Assembly: GCF_049801055.1 (NCBI RefSeq)
Contig: NZ_JBNAGF010000003.1
Coordinates: 186,001-250,000 of the forward strand
Source of the DNA: JBNAGF01 sp049801055
GTDB lineage: Bacteria > Pseudomonadota > Alphaproteobacteria > Rhodobacterales > Rhodobacteraceae
Direction of reading: 5' to 3'
DNA length: 64,000 nucleotides
Each line of letters begins with the position of its first letter. The first letter of the stretch is position 1. The notes under the pieces were generated by a model that ran no database searches, was not told where the DNA came from, and saw only the letters and a program-made list of their open reading frames with translations. Shown here piece after piece: positions 1 to 7,862 of the stretch. Position numbers and translations under genes: made by a program.

Positions 1-149
1 TGCCGATCGACTACATCGCCACCCGGAATGACAAGGTGAACGCAGTTACACTTGAGGATATCAACCGGGTTGCAAACGAATTGCTGCAACCCGAGAAACT
101 CCATTTCGTGGTGGTTGGAAAACCGGAGGGGCTGAAAACCACAAACTGA
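1..149 (+). CDS. C-terminal end of an M16-type zinc peptidase (partial, 5' end outside window)
   Basis: The frame starting at base 3 is open from the left edge and ends in TGA at 147-149, giving about 48 residues. It reads as the last helix and strand of a pitrilysin-family (M16) peptidase: a segment like VTLEDINRVANELL, then LHFVVVGKPEGL. This 'T.EDI..VA...L.P..l..vvVG.P' pattern is the usual end of the C-terminal M16 domain. The HXXEH zinc site would be in the N-terminal part, which is not visible, so I cannot say whether this is the catalytic or the inactive partner of a two-gene pair. The family assignment rests on this short tail only. Confidence 0.6.
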   Translation, partial: PIDYIATRNDKVNAVTLEDINRVANELLQPEKLHFVVVGKPEGLKTTN

Positions 150-160
150 ACTGCTCACCT

Positions 161-200
161 CTTGCCGGCGCGCCTTGCGGAGCAAGGTCTCGCCGGCAAG
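161..200 (+). terminator. Strong nested hairpin downstream of the M16 peptidase gene
   Basis: The arms CTTGCCGGCG (161-170) and CGCCGGCAAG (191-200) are perfectly complementary over 10 bp and enclose a second perfect stem, CCTTGC (173-178) with GCAAGG (182-187). It begins 11 bases after the peptidase stop codon and lies between two converging genes. Neither strand has a clear T run after it, so it may be a bidirectional terminator or an mRNA-stabilising hairpin rather than a classical intrinsic terminator. Confidence 0.55.
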
Positions 201-257
201 AGTTCGGAACAAATGGCGCTGGGTATCAAGCGCCCTTTGCTGTTCAGCTACGTGTGG

Positions 258-1073
258 TCAGGATTTGCCACCTGACATCGACCGCAGCATCTGGCCAATC
301 ATCCGACCCGCTTGGCCTGAGCCGCGCTGATAGAGGGCACCATCCACTGACAGTACCGTGCCGCTAATGTAGCTCGCCATATCTGACCCAAGAAAGAGGC
401 AGGCATTGGCGACATCCTCAGGTTGGCCCCAACGGCCCAGAGGGACATCTGCCTTGAATTTCTTTTCGGCGTCCGGAGATGGTGCCAGACGCTTGGCGCC
501 TTCGGTGCCTTCGATGAAACCGGGCACAACCGAGTTTACCCGGATCCCCTCGACGCCCCATTCCAGCGCCAATGTGCGCGTGATCTGATCGACCCCGGCC
601 TTTGCGGCACAGACATGGGCTTGCCCTTCGTAGGGAAGCCACGATTGCGGCGCCGAGATGTTGATTATGGATGCTCCGGGACGTTTCAGGAACGGGTATG
701 CGCCCTTCATTACGTGGACCGTTCCCATCAGGTCGATATCGATCACCGTCTTGAAGGCATTAACTGACATTTCCGCTGTGAGGGCCGGGAAATTTCCGGC
801 GGCGCCGGAAACCAGAACGTCAAACTCTCCCAATGCTGCGTTGATCTGGGCCAGGCCGTCCGCCACGGCATCGGGGTCACGAACATCAAAGGTCAAACCA
901 ACGGCCTCGGTCGCGCCAGCTGTCTTAAGGGCCGCAACCGTATCATCTACCTTGTCCTGACTGCGACTGGCCACGGCCAGTTTTGCTCCGGCACTGGCAA
1001 AGGCCTCTGCAATGCCACGGTTGATGCCACTCGTGCCGCCTATAACGACGACAGTTTTTCCCGCAAAATTCAT
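258..1073 (-). CDS. SDR-family oxidoreductase, 2,4-dienoyl-CoA reductase-like
   Basis: 271 residues, a normal length for a classical short-chain dehydrogenase. The N-terminal Rossmann motif is GGTSGINRG (residues 12-20), there is an NAG-like AAGN segment near residue 91, and the catalytic-region Ser is at 140. The usual YxxxK is not present: Lys158 is there, but position 154 is Val, in the context QAHVCAAKAG. Loss of this Tyr is characteristic of the 2,4-dienoyl-CoA reductase (DECR) branch, so an enoyl- or dienoyl-thioester substrate is plausible, though not proven. The ATG at 1073 has a GGAAGG ribosome site. It is the last gene of the deoC/ALDH operon, 29 bases after the aldehyde dehydrogenase stop. 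Confidence 0.85.
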   Translation of the reverse strand: MNFAGKTVVVIGGTSGINRGIAEAFASAGAKLAVASRSQDKVDDTVAALKTAGATEAVGLTFDVRDPDAVADGLAQINAALGEFDVLVSGAAGNFPALTAEMSVNAFKTVIDIDLMGTVHVMKGAYPFLKRPGASIINISAPQSWLPYEGQAHVCAAKAGVDQITRTLALEWGVEGIRVNSVVPGFIEGTEGAKRLAPSPDAEKKFKADVPLGRWGQPEDVANACLFLGSDMASYISGTVLSVDGALYQRGSGQAGRMIGQMLRSMSGGKS

Positions 1074-1102
1074 TCGATACCTTCCGGTTAATTTGCCGGG
1101 GC

Positions 1103-3436
1103 CTACTCTCCGTAGGGAACCCAGATGTTTTTCACCTCGGTCGACTCTAGCAGGAAACGCCGGCTGTGATCCTGAAACCAGTCACAGGACGCAGCGTTGT
1201 TCACCCATGTGCGTTTTAGATTGCCGGCTGAACCGGTTTCCACGGCACCCGAAAGGTCGGTTGATGAAAAACTCCATACCGCATCGACGTTTAAGTGCTC
1301 GGAAAGTGGTTTCGCGATTTCGGAATGGTTCCCTGTCAGGATGTTGACCACGCCTGCCGGAACGTCCGAAGTCTCGAGGACCTGGTAGAAATCTGTCGCG
1401 GCCAAAGGATAGGGTTCGCTTGCAGCAAGCACCACACGATTGCCCATGGCCATCGCCGGAGCCATCGCTGAAACCAGACCCAGCAGGGGGGCCTCGTCAG
1501 CGCACAGCACCCCGATCACCCCGACAGGCTCGTTCATGGCGATGGCCACGCCGCGGATCGGAACCCCGTGCACTTTGCCATCATACTTGTCAGCCCATGC
1601 CGCGGCGGTGAAGAGGCGCTGTATCGACGCCTCGACTTCTTTGGCGCCTCCTCGTTTTCCGGTCATCGAGTCAATCCGCTTAGCCAATTCGTCCGAACGG
1701 GCCGCAAGGTTCTCGGCGATGTAATACAGGATCTGTGCCCGCAAATGCCCGGTCGTCTTGCTCCATGCTTTGGCCCCTGCGGCGGCCTCAACGGCGTTTC
1801 GAACGTCTTTTCGGTTGGCAAGCCCGACATGGCCCAACAGACCGGACCGACCCCAGACCGGCCGCGAATAACCGCCATCAGGTCTTGCCTGTTTGCCACC
1901 AACATACATCTTGGCTGTTCGATCAATCGCATCTACCGAAGAACCTTCACCGGTTTCAGCTTCCAGTCTGTTCAGGGGTTTCGATTTGCCCTTGGCTTTT
2001 GTGTAGGCGCTCAATCCCTCCCAACCGCCCTCACGGCCAAATCCGCTTTCGCGCATACCGCCGAAACCGGCGGCTGCGTCAAACAGGTTGGTGGCATTGA
2101 TCCAGACAACACCGGCAACTAGCTTGGGTGCGATGTCGAGCGCGAGATTGATGTTTTCGGTCCAGACAGTGGCCGCAAGCCCATAGCGGGTATTGTTCGC
2201 CAGTTCGACCGCCTCAGCCGGTGTCCGGAAGGTTGAAGACACCAGCACAGGACCAAAGATTTCCTCCTGCATCAATGGGTCCGAGGTCTCAAGCCCGGTG
2301 ATCAGGGTCGGCGGGTAGTAACAGCCATTCTCGGGAAGAGGCGTATTGGCGTGATGTGTCTCTCCGACGGTGTTGTCTGCGACCATCCGGCTAATCGTCT
2401 GCAATTGCACGGGATCTACAACTGCCCCGACATCGATGCTCTTGTCGAGCGGATTGCCAATGCGCAGTTTGTCCATCCGAGCACGGAGCTTCTCATGAAA
2501 ACGCCCGGCGATGCCTTCCTGCACCAACAGCCGTGATCCAGCGCAGCACACTTGCCCCTGATTGAACCAAATCGCATCGACCAGCCCTTCGATTGCGCTG
2601 TCGATATCAGCGTCGTCAAAAACCACGTAGGCTGATTTCCCGCCCAGTTCGAGCGTCAGGGCCTTGCCAGATCCGGCGGTCGATTGACGGATACGACGCC
2701 CGACCGATGTTGAACCCGTAAACGCGATCTTGTCCACTTCGGCAGACACGATCATCTCGCCCACAGCCCCATCACCCGTGACGATGTTGACAACGCCCTT
2801 GGGAAGGCCGGCCTGCACACAGATGTCGGCAAACAGCAATGCGGTCAGAGACGTGTATTCGGCGGGTTTGAGAACCACACAGTTGCCCATTGCAAGCGCC
2901 GGTGCGATTTTCCATGCCAGCATCAGCAGCGGGAAGTTCCACGGAATGATCTGGCCGCAAACGCCCAGCGCCTGTGCATCGGGTAGCTCACTCTCCATCA
3001 ATTGCGCCATGCCCGCATGATAATAGAAATGCCGCTGTGCCAACGGGATATCAATGTCCCGGCTCTCGCGGATCGGCTTACCATTGTCGAGGCTTTCCAG
3101 AACGGCAAACAGGCGCGCATGTTTTTGTAGCAACCGGGCTATGGCATAAAGGTACCGGGCCCGGCCCGGCCCGGCCAATCGTTCCCACTTCGGCTGCGCT
3201 TTGCGTGCAGCTGAAACCGCAGCATCCACATCCGCCTGGGTCGCTTGCGTCAGGGTTGCCAGAACTTCTGCGGTGGCTGGATTCCGGCTCTCGAAGCCGT
3301 CACCGGGTTCCGTGAACCGGCCGTCGATGAAATGGCCGAAACGGTCGCCCTGGTCGACCAGCCAGGCCAAAGCCTCTGCCGCGCTTTCAGGAGCAGGTCC
3401 ATAATCCATGGTCTCGAAAATTTCTTTGACGGTCAT
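1103..3436 (-). CDS. Two-domain aldehyde dehydrogenase of the ALDH16 family
   Basis: 777 residues from the ATG at 3436, whose ATGA overlaps the stop of the upstream DUF1272 gene. The frame stays open 57 codons further upstream, but that part encodes the overlapping gene in another frame. Residues about 35-480 form a complete ALDH domain with the cofactor-loop PWNFP, general-base Glu263 (LELGGKS) and nucleophile Cys297 (GQVCCAG). Residues about 515-777 repeat the N-terminal part of an ALDH domain (MYVGGKQARPDGG onward) but end without an equivalent catalytic Cys segment. This intact-plus-degenerate layout is that of ALDH16, which is known in Rhodobacteraceae as an active bacterial form. Next to deoC it may oxidise acetaldehyde; that substrate is inferred from context. 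Confidence 0.9.
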   Translation of the reverse strand: MTVKEIFETMDYGPAPESAAEALAWLVDQGDRFGHFIDGRFTEPGDGFESRNPATAEVLATLTQATQADVDAAVSAARKAQPKWERLAGPGRARYLYAIARLLQKHARLFAVLESLDNGKPIRESRDIDIPLAQRHFYYHAGMAQLMESELPDAQALGVCGQIIPWNFPLLMLAWKIAPALAMGNCVVLKPAEYTSLTALLFADICVQAGLPKGVVNIVTGDGAVGEMIVSAEVDKIAFTGSTSVGRRIRQSTAGSGKALTLELGGKSAYVVFDDADIDSAIEGLVDAIWFNQGQVCCAGSRLLVQEGIAGRFHEKLRARMDKLRIGNPLDKSIDVGAVVDPVQLQTISRMVADNTVGETHHANTPLPENGCYYPPTLITGLETSDPLMQEEIFGPVLVSSTFRTPAEAVELANNTRYGLAATVWTENINLALDIAPKLVAGVVWINATNLFDAAAGFGGMRESGFGREGGWEGLSAYTKAKGKSKPLNRLEAETGEGSSVDAIDRTAKMYVGGKQARPDGGYSRPVWGRSGLLGHVGLANRKDVRNAVEAAAGAKAWSKTTGHLRAQILYYIAENLAARSDELAKRIDSMTGKRGGAKEVEASIQRLFTAAAWADKYDGKVHGVPIRGVAIAMNEPVGVIGVLCADEAPLLGLVSAMAPAMAMGNRVVLAASEPYPLAATDFYQVLETSDVPAGVVNILTGNHSEIAKPLSEHLNVDAVWSFSSTDLSGAVETGSAGNLKRTWVNNAASCDWFQDHSRRFLLESTEVKNIWVPYGE

Positions 3437-3702
3437 GCGGTCACATTCTGCGCTGGGCAGCCTTCGGGGTTGAGGACGCGTTTTGTCGAGGCGGGAAACT
3501 TGTCGAGCATCGCCGCCGGTCGGATCGGGCGCGGTACCAGATTGCCGCCGCAGTTGGGGCAGGTGCCCTCTAGCACATCCGCCGCGCATCCAGAGCAGAA
3601 GGTGCATTCGAACGTGCAGATCATGGCTTGATCACTTTCCGGCGGCAGGTCTCGATCACAGCATTCGCAGTTCGGTCGGAGTTCAAGCATCTCGCTATCC
3701 AA
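3433..3702 (-). CDS. DUF1272 small zinc-ribbon-like protein
   Basis: 89 residues. The first half is Cys-rich (Cys12, 14, 15, 29, 33, 36, 39, 48 and 51) with CxCC, CxxC and CPNCGG pairs, which would fit one or two structural zinc sites. This matches the DUF1272 family. The C-terminal third (from about residue 58) is basic and Pro-rich and has no recognisable motif. The gene overlaps deoC by 8 bases at its start and the ALDH16 gene by 4 bases at its end, so it is translationally embedded in the operon. Its function is unknown. Context suggests an accessory role in deoxynucleoside or aldehyde catabolism, but nothing in the sequence specifies it. Confidence 0.85.
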   Translation of the reverse strand: MDSEMLELRPNCECCDRDLPPESDQAMICTFECTFCSGCAADVLEGTCPNCGGNLVPRPIRPAAMLDKFPASTKRVLNPEGCPAQNVTA

Positions 3703-4684
3703 TCCCGTGGCGATACCCGGCAGAGTACGCGCCGGTTACATGATGTTCCAACTGACGTTCGATATCGCCAAGAAGCGATGAGGCTCCAAATCGGAACAGA
3801 TCGGGTTCCAGCCAACGATCCCCCAGCTCTTCCTTGATCAGTGACAGGTACACCAATGCATCTTTGGCTTTTGAGATCCCGCCGGCCGGTTTGTAACCGA
3901 CGCGATAGCCCGTTCGGTCAAAATAGTCGCGAATGGCGCGGATCATCACGACAGACACCGGCAGTGTCGCGTTCACGCTTTCCTTGCCGGTCGACGTCTT
4001 GATGAAGTCGGCACCTGCCATCATGCAAACCAGCGAAGCGCGTCCGACATTGCGCAGGCTGCCGAGTTCTCCGGTCGCAAGGATCGCTTTCACATGCGCT
4101 TCGCCACAGGCCGCCCGGAATGACTGCATCTCGTCGTAGAGCGCCTGCCAATCACCAGACAGAACATGACGACGAGAGATCACGATATCAATTTCATTGG
4201 CGCCGGCCTTGACGCTTTCTTCTATCTCAGCAACCCGCAAGTGGAACGGAGAAAGCCCGGCCGGAAACCCCGTTGACACCGCAGCAACCGGAATTCCGGT
4301 ACCGGACAAAGCCTGAACGGCGGCTACAATCATGTCGTGATAGACGCAAACCGCCCCGGTCGTGATCGGATCCATACCCAGCGCGTCCAGCAGTTCGGCA
4401 CGCACCGGTTGGCGGGCCTTGGCACATAAACGACGAACGCGCCCGACGGTATCGTCACCCGCAAGTGTGGTCAGATCGATCAAGGTTATCGCTTTCAGCA
4501 ACCATGCCGCCTGATGGTCCTTTTTGACCGAACGTCGTCCGGGCAAGGTCGCTGCGCGCCTTTCGATGGCCGAAGTGTTGGCCTGTACTGATCTCAGCCA
4601 TTCAAGGTCGAGCTCCATCCCCGGGTTTCGGGGCTCTGCCACTCGAGGCAGATGCGCGGTTTGCTCTGGGCTCTGCGTTTCCAT
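3695..4684 (-). CDS. deoC: Deoxyribose-phosphate aldolase
   Basis: 329 residues, the long form of DeoC with an extra N-terminal segment of about 50 residues before the barrel. It cleaves 2-deoxyribose 5-phosphate to glyceraldehyde 3-phosphate and acetaldehyde. The Schiff-base Lys229 lies in FIKTSTG, the second catalytic Lys265 in GYKPAGGI, and the Asp of the proton relay at 166 in NEIDIVIS; their spacing agrees with the E. coli enzyme. It is the first gene of a minus-strand operon (deoC, DUF1272, ALDH16, SDR) with overlapping junctions. It is transcribed divergently from the metal ABC operon, across a 196-base intergenic region. Confidence 0.95.
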   Translation of the reverse strand: METQSPEQTAHLPRVAEPRNPGMELDLEWLRSVQANTSAIERRAATLPGRRSVKKDHQAAWLLKAITLIDLTTLAGDDTVGRVRRLCAKARQPVRAELLDALGMDPITTGAVCVYHDMIVAAVQALSGTGIPVAAVSTGFPAGLSPFHLRVAEIEESVKAGANEIDIVISRRHVLSGDWQALYDEMQSFRAACGEAHVKAILATGELGSLRNVGRASLVCMMAGADFIKTSTGKESVNATLPVSVVMIRAIRDYFDRTGYRVGYKPAGGISKAKDALVYLSLIKEELGDRWLEPDLFRFGASSLLGDIERQLEHHVTGAYSAGYRHGIG

Positions 4685-4797
4685 CTTCGCTTCCTTAGGG
4701 AGGTTTGCACAAAACGTCGCATGCCAAACGTCATGTTGGCAAGCGATGGGCGGGCCTTTGTGGAAACTTTTTTACCAATTGGACAAAAAAACCTTTG

Positions 4798-4814
4798 TTG
4801 CGAATAATTCTCAA
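4798..4814 (+). promoter_or_regulatory. Candidate Fur-family (Fur/Mur) operator, distal box
   Basis: TTGCGAATAATTCTCAA is an imperfect inverted repeat (TTGCGAA / TTCTCAA, 6 of 7 positions paired) resembling the 7-1-7 Fur box core TGATAAT-N-ATTATCA. Its centre lies 31 bases, about three helical turns, upstream of the centre of the proximal box at 4829-4845. Both lie upstream of a metal importer. The regulator's identity is inferred. Confidence 0.55.
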
Positions 4815-4819
4815 TCGCG

Positions 4820-4848
4820 TTGACTTAGATGAGAATCGTTCTCATATT
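4820..4848 (+). promoter_or_regulatory. Candidate sigma-70 promoter of the metal ABC operon
   Basis: TTGACT (4820-4825) and CATATT (4843-4848) are spaced by 17 bases and match -35 and -10 elements moderately well. The proximal Fur-family box fills the spacer, so bound repressor would block RNA polymerase. Transcription would then start near 4855, which argues for the ATG at 4881 rather than the in-frame ATG at 4851. Confidence 0.5.
4829..4845 (+). promoter_or_regulatory. Candidate Fur-family (Fur/Mur) operator, proximal box
   Basis: ATGAGAATCGTTCTCAT has perfect 7-base arms (ATGAGAA / TTCTCAT) around TCG. It shares the pattern TG.GAAT..TTCTCA with the distal box and lies between the -35 and -10 elements. 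In Rhodobacteraceae the Fur homologue often acts as the manganese-responsive Mur and controls sit-type Mn importers, which fits the downstream genes. Confidence 0.65.
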
Positions 4849-4880
4849 GTATGGCGGAAACTCAGTTCGTGGGATTTGTA

Positions 4881-5846
4881 ATGATTCGTCGCCAGTTCCT
4901 GATCGCAAGTAGCCTGATTGTGGCTGCTTTGACCCTGAGCCCTGTTGGGGCGCAGGCCGAACAGCCATTGAAGGTGGTGGCAACCACCGGCATGATCGCT
5001 GACGCCACACGGGAAGTCGGCGGGGATTTGGTGGACGTGCGTGGCCTGATGGGGCCGGGCGTAGATCCGCATGCGTATCGTCAAACCCGGAGCGACATCG
5101 TTGCCATGACCCGCGCGGACCTTGTGTTGGCACATGGTCTCTATCTCGAAGCGCAGATGGAGAGCTTTCTCCAGGATCTGGGTCGCAAGCGCAACGTGAT
5201 CGCGGTGGCGGATGAGATCCCAAGGGAATTGCTGCGTGGCCACGACAGTTATGAGGACAAGTTTGACCCGCATGTCTGGATGGTCCCGGACCTCTGGGCC
5301 CATGTGGTGCGAAATATTCAGGATGCCCTGACCGCAGCCCGCCCCGAGGCGGCCGACATCTTTGCAACAAATGCCGACAAGCATCTGGAACAGGTCGACA
5401 GGCTGGCAAGCTACGCGCGCCAAACCATGAACGGCGTTCCGCAGGACGCGCGAGTTCTGCTGACGGCCCATGATGCTTTTGGATATTTCGGCGACGCATA
5501 TGGCATCGAAGTGCTGGGAATTCAGGGCATTTCGACCGAAAGTGAAGCGGGTTTGAACCGCATTAGCGAGATGGTTGATATCCTTGTCGATCGCGGGATT
5601 GGCGCCGTCTTTGTTGAAACCTCGGTGTCTGACCGGAACATTCGCGCCCTCATCGAAGGCGCCGCCGCACGGGGCCACGAGGTTCGTGTAGGAGGAGAGC
5701 TCTTCAGCGACGCCATGGGGCCTGATGGCTCTTACGAAGGGACCTATATTGGAATGATCGACCACAATGTCACGGTCATCGCCGGAGGTCTGGGGGCGGA
5801 CGTTGTCGAACGCGGCATGGATGGAAAACTGTCAGCAGGTATGTGA
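4881..5846 (+). CDS. Metal ABC transporter substrate-binding protein (SitA/TroA type)
   Basis: 321 residues from the ATG at 4881, which gives a clean signal peptide (MIRRQFLIASSLIVAALTL, cleavage near AQA-EQ). An in-frame ATG at 4851 would fall on the likely transcription start. The mature protein has the cluster A-I fold signatures: DPHAY, DPHVW and TAHDAFGYF supply three His ligands and a late Asp (GMIDHN) the fourth, the TroA-like ligand set seen in Mn/Zn binders. There is no His-rich loop of the ZnuA kind. It would deliver Mn2+ (or Zn/Fe) to the permeases in the periplasm. First gene of a four-gene operon; the ATPase gene follows after 3 bases. Confidence 0.9.
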   Translation: MIRRQFLIASSLIVAALTLSPVGAQAEQPLKVVATTGMIADATREVGGDLVDVRGLMGPGVDPHAYRQTRSDIVAMTRADLVLAHGLYLEAQMESFLQDLGRKRNVIAVADEIPRELLRGHDSYEDKFDPHVWMVPDLWAHVVRNIQDALTAARPEAADIFATNADKHLEQVDRLASYARQTMNGVPQDARVLLTAHDAFGYFGDAYGIEVLGIQGISTESEAGLNRISEMVDILVDRGIGAVFVETSVSDRNIRALIEGAAARGHEVRVGGELFSDAMGPDGSYEGTYIGMIDHNVTVIAGGLGADVVERGMDGKLSAGM

Positions 5847-5849
5847 GAC

Positions 5850-6653
5850 ATGCTGGAACTGGCTCATAATCAGGGTGCTCAAGACCGGGAAAGCGTGATT
5901 GCCGACAGCCCATTGGCTGTGCGTGGAATGACGGTGTCCTATGGGCAGAAGCCGGCGGTATTCTCCGTCGATATGACGATAGAACCCGGTGCCATGACCG
6001 CAATTATCGGACCGAACGGCGCCGGAAAATCGACCTTGCTCAAGGCAGCCCTGGGCATTGTGAAGCCCCTTTCCGGTCAGGTGACCATTTTCGGCAAGCC
6101 GCTTGACGATCAGCGCGCCCGGATCGCCTATGTCCCGCAGCGGGCCTCGGTCGACTGGGACTTCCCGACCCGTGTCATCGACGTGGTCCTGATGGGGCTC
6201 TATCGCGAATTGGGTTTGATCGGGCGCCTGCTGTCGCGGCACACGGCAAAGGCGATGGACTGTCTTCACCGTGTCGGAATGCAGAATTTCGCTCATCGTC
6301 AGATCGGACAGCTTTCCGGCGGCCAGCAACAGCGTGTATTTCTTGCGCGCGCGTTGGCGCAGGATGCTGATCTCTACCTGCTGGATGAACCGTTTGCCGG
6401 CGTGGACGCTGCGACCGAAAAAGCAATTATCGGTGTTTTGAAGTCACTCAAAGAGGCCGGAAAAACTGTCGTCGTCGTGCACCACGACCTTGCCACCGTT
6501 ACCGACTATTTCAACCACGTTTTCCTGATCAACACCCGTAAAATCGCCGAAGGCCCGGTGTCGGAAGCCTTCACCGCCGATACTTTGCAGGCTGCATACG
6601 GGGGACGACTGGCGACGGCACAGGTTGACCAGCTGTCGCAGGTTGTCGGGTAA
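5850..6653 (+). CDS. Metal ABC transporter ATP-binding protein (SitB/TroB type)
   Basis: 267 residues. The Walker A is GPNGAGKST, the Q-loop YVPQRASVDWDFP, the signature LSGGQQQR, Walker B LYLLDEPFAGVD and the switch His is in VVVHHDLATV. The DWDFP motif after the Q-loop is typical of the Mn/Zn/Fe chelate family. It powers the importer from the cytoplasmic side. It lies between the binding protein (3-base gap) and the first permease (3-base gap), so one transcript and close stoichiometry are likely. An alternative start 8 or more codons downstream cannot be excluded, since the first 20 residues are poorly conserved in this family. Confidence 0.92.
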   Translation: MLELAHNQGAQDRESVIADSPLAVRGMTVSYGQKPAVFSVDMTIEPGAMTAIIGPNGAGKSTLLKAALGIVKPLSGQVTIFGKPLDDQRARIAYVPQRASVDWDFPTRVIDVVLMGLYRELGLIGRLLSRHTAKAMDCLHRVGMQNFAHRQIGQLSGGQQQRVFLARALAQDADLYLLDEPFAGVDAATEKAIIGVLKSLKEAGKTVVVVHHDLATVTDYFNHVFLINTRKIAEGPVSEAFTADTLQAAYGGRLATAQVDQLSQVVG

Positions 6654-6656
6654 CCC

Positions 6657-7862
6657 ATGCTAAGCGATGCCCTGTTACTGCAGCTTGGTTATAACGCCAC
6701 GCTGGTAGCGGCCGGTGCCACGTTGCTGGGGATTTCAGCGGGTGTCGCCGGAACGTTTTTGTTCCTACGCAAGCGCGCCTTGGTGAGCGACGCAATCTCA
6801 CATGCCACGCTGCCCGGCGTGTGCTGCGCGTTCTTGCTGATGGTTGCTTTAGGCGGAGATGGCCGAAACCTTGTCGGGTTGCTCGCCGGATCCGCCATTT
6901 CTGCCTGGATCGGTCTTTGGTGTCTCAGCTGGATTACCCGAAACACACGGCTTGCCGAGGACTCCGCGATCGGGGCAGTTCTGTCGGTTTTCTTTGGGTT
7001 CGGGGTGGTGTTGCTGACCGTAATCCAGACCCTTGGCGCTGGCCGTCAAGCTGGGCTGGAAAGCTTTCTGCTGGGCTCGACCGCCGGAATGCTCTGGTCG
7101 GACGCGGTCGTCATCGCGGCCGGAGGGGCAGTAACACTCACGCTGATACTCTTGCTAAGGCGGCCTCTAACACTTGTCGCGTTTGATCCGGAATACGCGG
7201 CTGCCCGGGGGGTGCCGGTCGATCGGGTGGATCTTGCCATGATGGGGCTGGTGATGGCGGTAACCGTCGTAGGACTGAAAATCGTCGGCCTGATCCTGAT
7301 CGTAGCTTTGCTGATCATTCCTCCGGTAACGGCTCGGTTCTGGACAGACAGGGCCGACCGTGTTGCGGTTCTTTCCGGAGCGACAGGTGGCGTCGCGGGA
7401 TATGTCGGCGCGGCGATTTCGGCTTCGGCCCCAAACCTGCCCACCGGGCCCATCATCGTCATCACCTGTTTCAGTCTGTTTCTGCTTTCCCTACTGTTCG
7501 CACCGAACCGTGGAGTACTGGCGGCGGTGCTACGGCACTTGCGGTTCCAGAAACGAGTTCATTTGCGGCAGGGGTTGTTGGCGTTGGCACAGAGCCAGCC
7601 CATCTACGAAAAACTCACTTTGCGTCTGCTCCGTCGCGCCGGTCTGGTCCGCGCAGACGGCGTCGCAACTGAGGCCGGGCGCGCTCGCGCTGCCAAGGCC
7701 CTGCGGGATGAAAAGCGTTGGGAAATCGTTCGATCGGATCAGTCGCACGAAGCTGCAGCAGCGCTGTATGACGGGCTGCGCGACATTGAAACCGTACTAA
7801 CAACAGACCAGATCCGGGACATCGATGCGCGTATCGGTGGCCCAAAGGGAGTTCCGGCATGA
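6657..7862 (+). CDS. Metal ABC transporter permease with C-terminal winged-helix-like extension (SitC/MntC type)
   Basis: 401 residues. Residues about 1-290 form an ABC-3 family permease with about nine hydrophobic segments and the family motif ALVSDAISHATLPGVC near residue 42. Residues about 295-401 are an extra soluble domain, basic at first (LRHLRFQKRVHLRQG) and then helix-rich (LLRRAGLVRADGVATEAGR...). This resembles a DtxR/MntR-like winged helix, as found at the end of some Mn permeases such as B. subtilis MntC. It overlaps the next permease gene by 4 bases (ATGA). The extension may sense cytoplasmic metal or interact with the ATPase; that is inference. Confidence 0.9.
   Translation: MLSDALLLQLGYNATLVAAGATLLGISAGVAGTFLFLRKRALVSDAISHATLPGVCCAFLLMVALGGDGRNLVGLLAGSAISAWIGLWCLSWITRNTRLAEDSAIGAVLSVFFGFGVVLLTVIQTLGAGRQAGLESFLLGSTAGMLWSDAVVIAAGGAVTLTLILLLRRPLTLVAFDPEYAAARGVPVDRVDLAMMGLVMAVTVVGLKIVGLILIVALLIIPPVTARFWTDRADRVAVLSGATGGVAGYVGAAISASAPNLPTGPIIVITCFSLFLLSLLFAPNRGVLAAVLRHLRFQKRVHLRQGLLALAQSQPIYEKLTLRLLRRAGLVRADGVATEAGRARAAKALRDEKRWEIVRSDQSHEAAAALYDGLRDIETVLTTDQIRDIDARIGGPKGVPA

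Noticed and set aside
3437..3607. N-terminal extension of the ALDH16 frame upstream of 3436
   Set aside because: This stretch is the coding region of the DUF1272 gene in another frame; the ATGA overlap at 3433-3436 marks the real start.
4842..5765. Open frame of 307 codons opposite the metal-binding protein gene
   Set aside because: The plus strand encodes a complete SitA/TroA-type protein with signal peptide; the reverse frame has low-complexity Pro/His/Arg-rich text.
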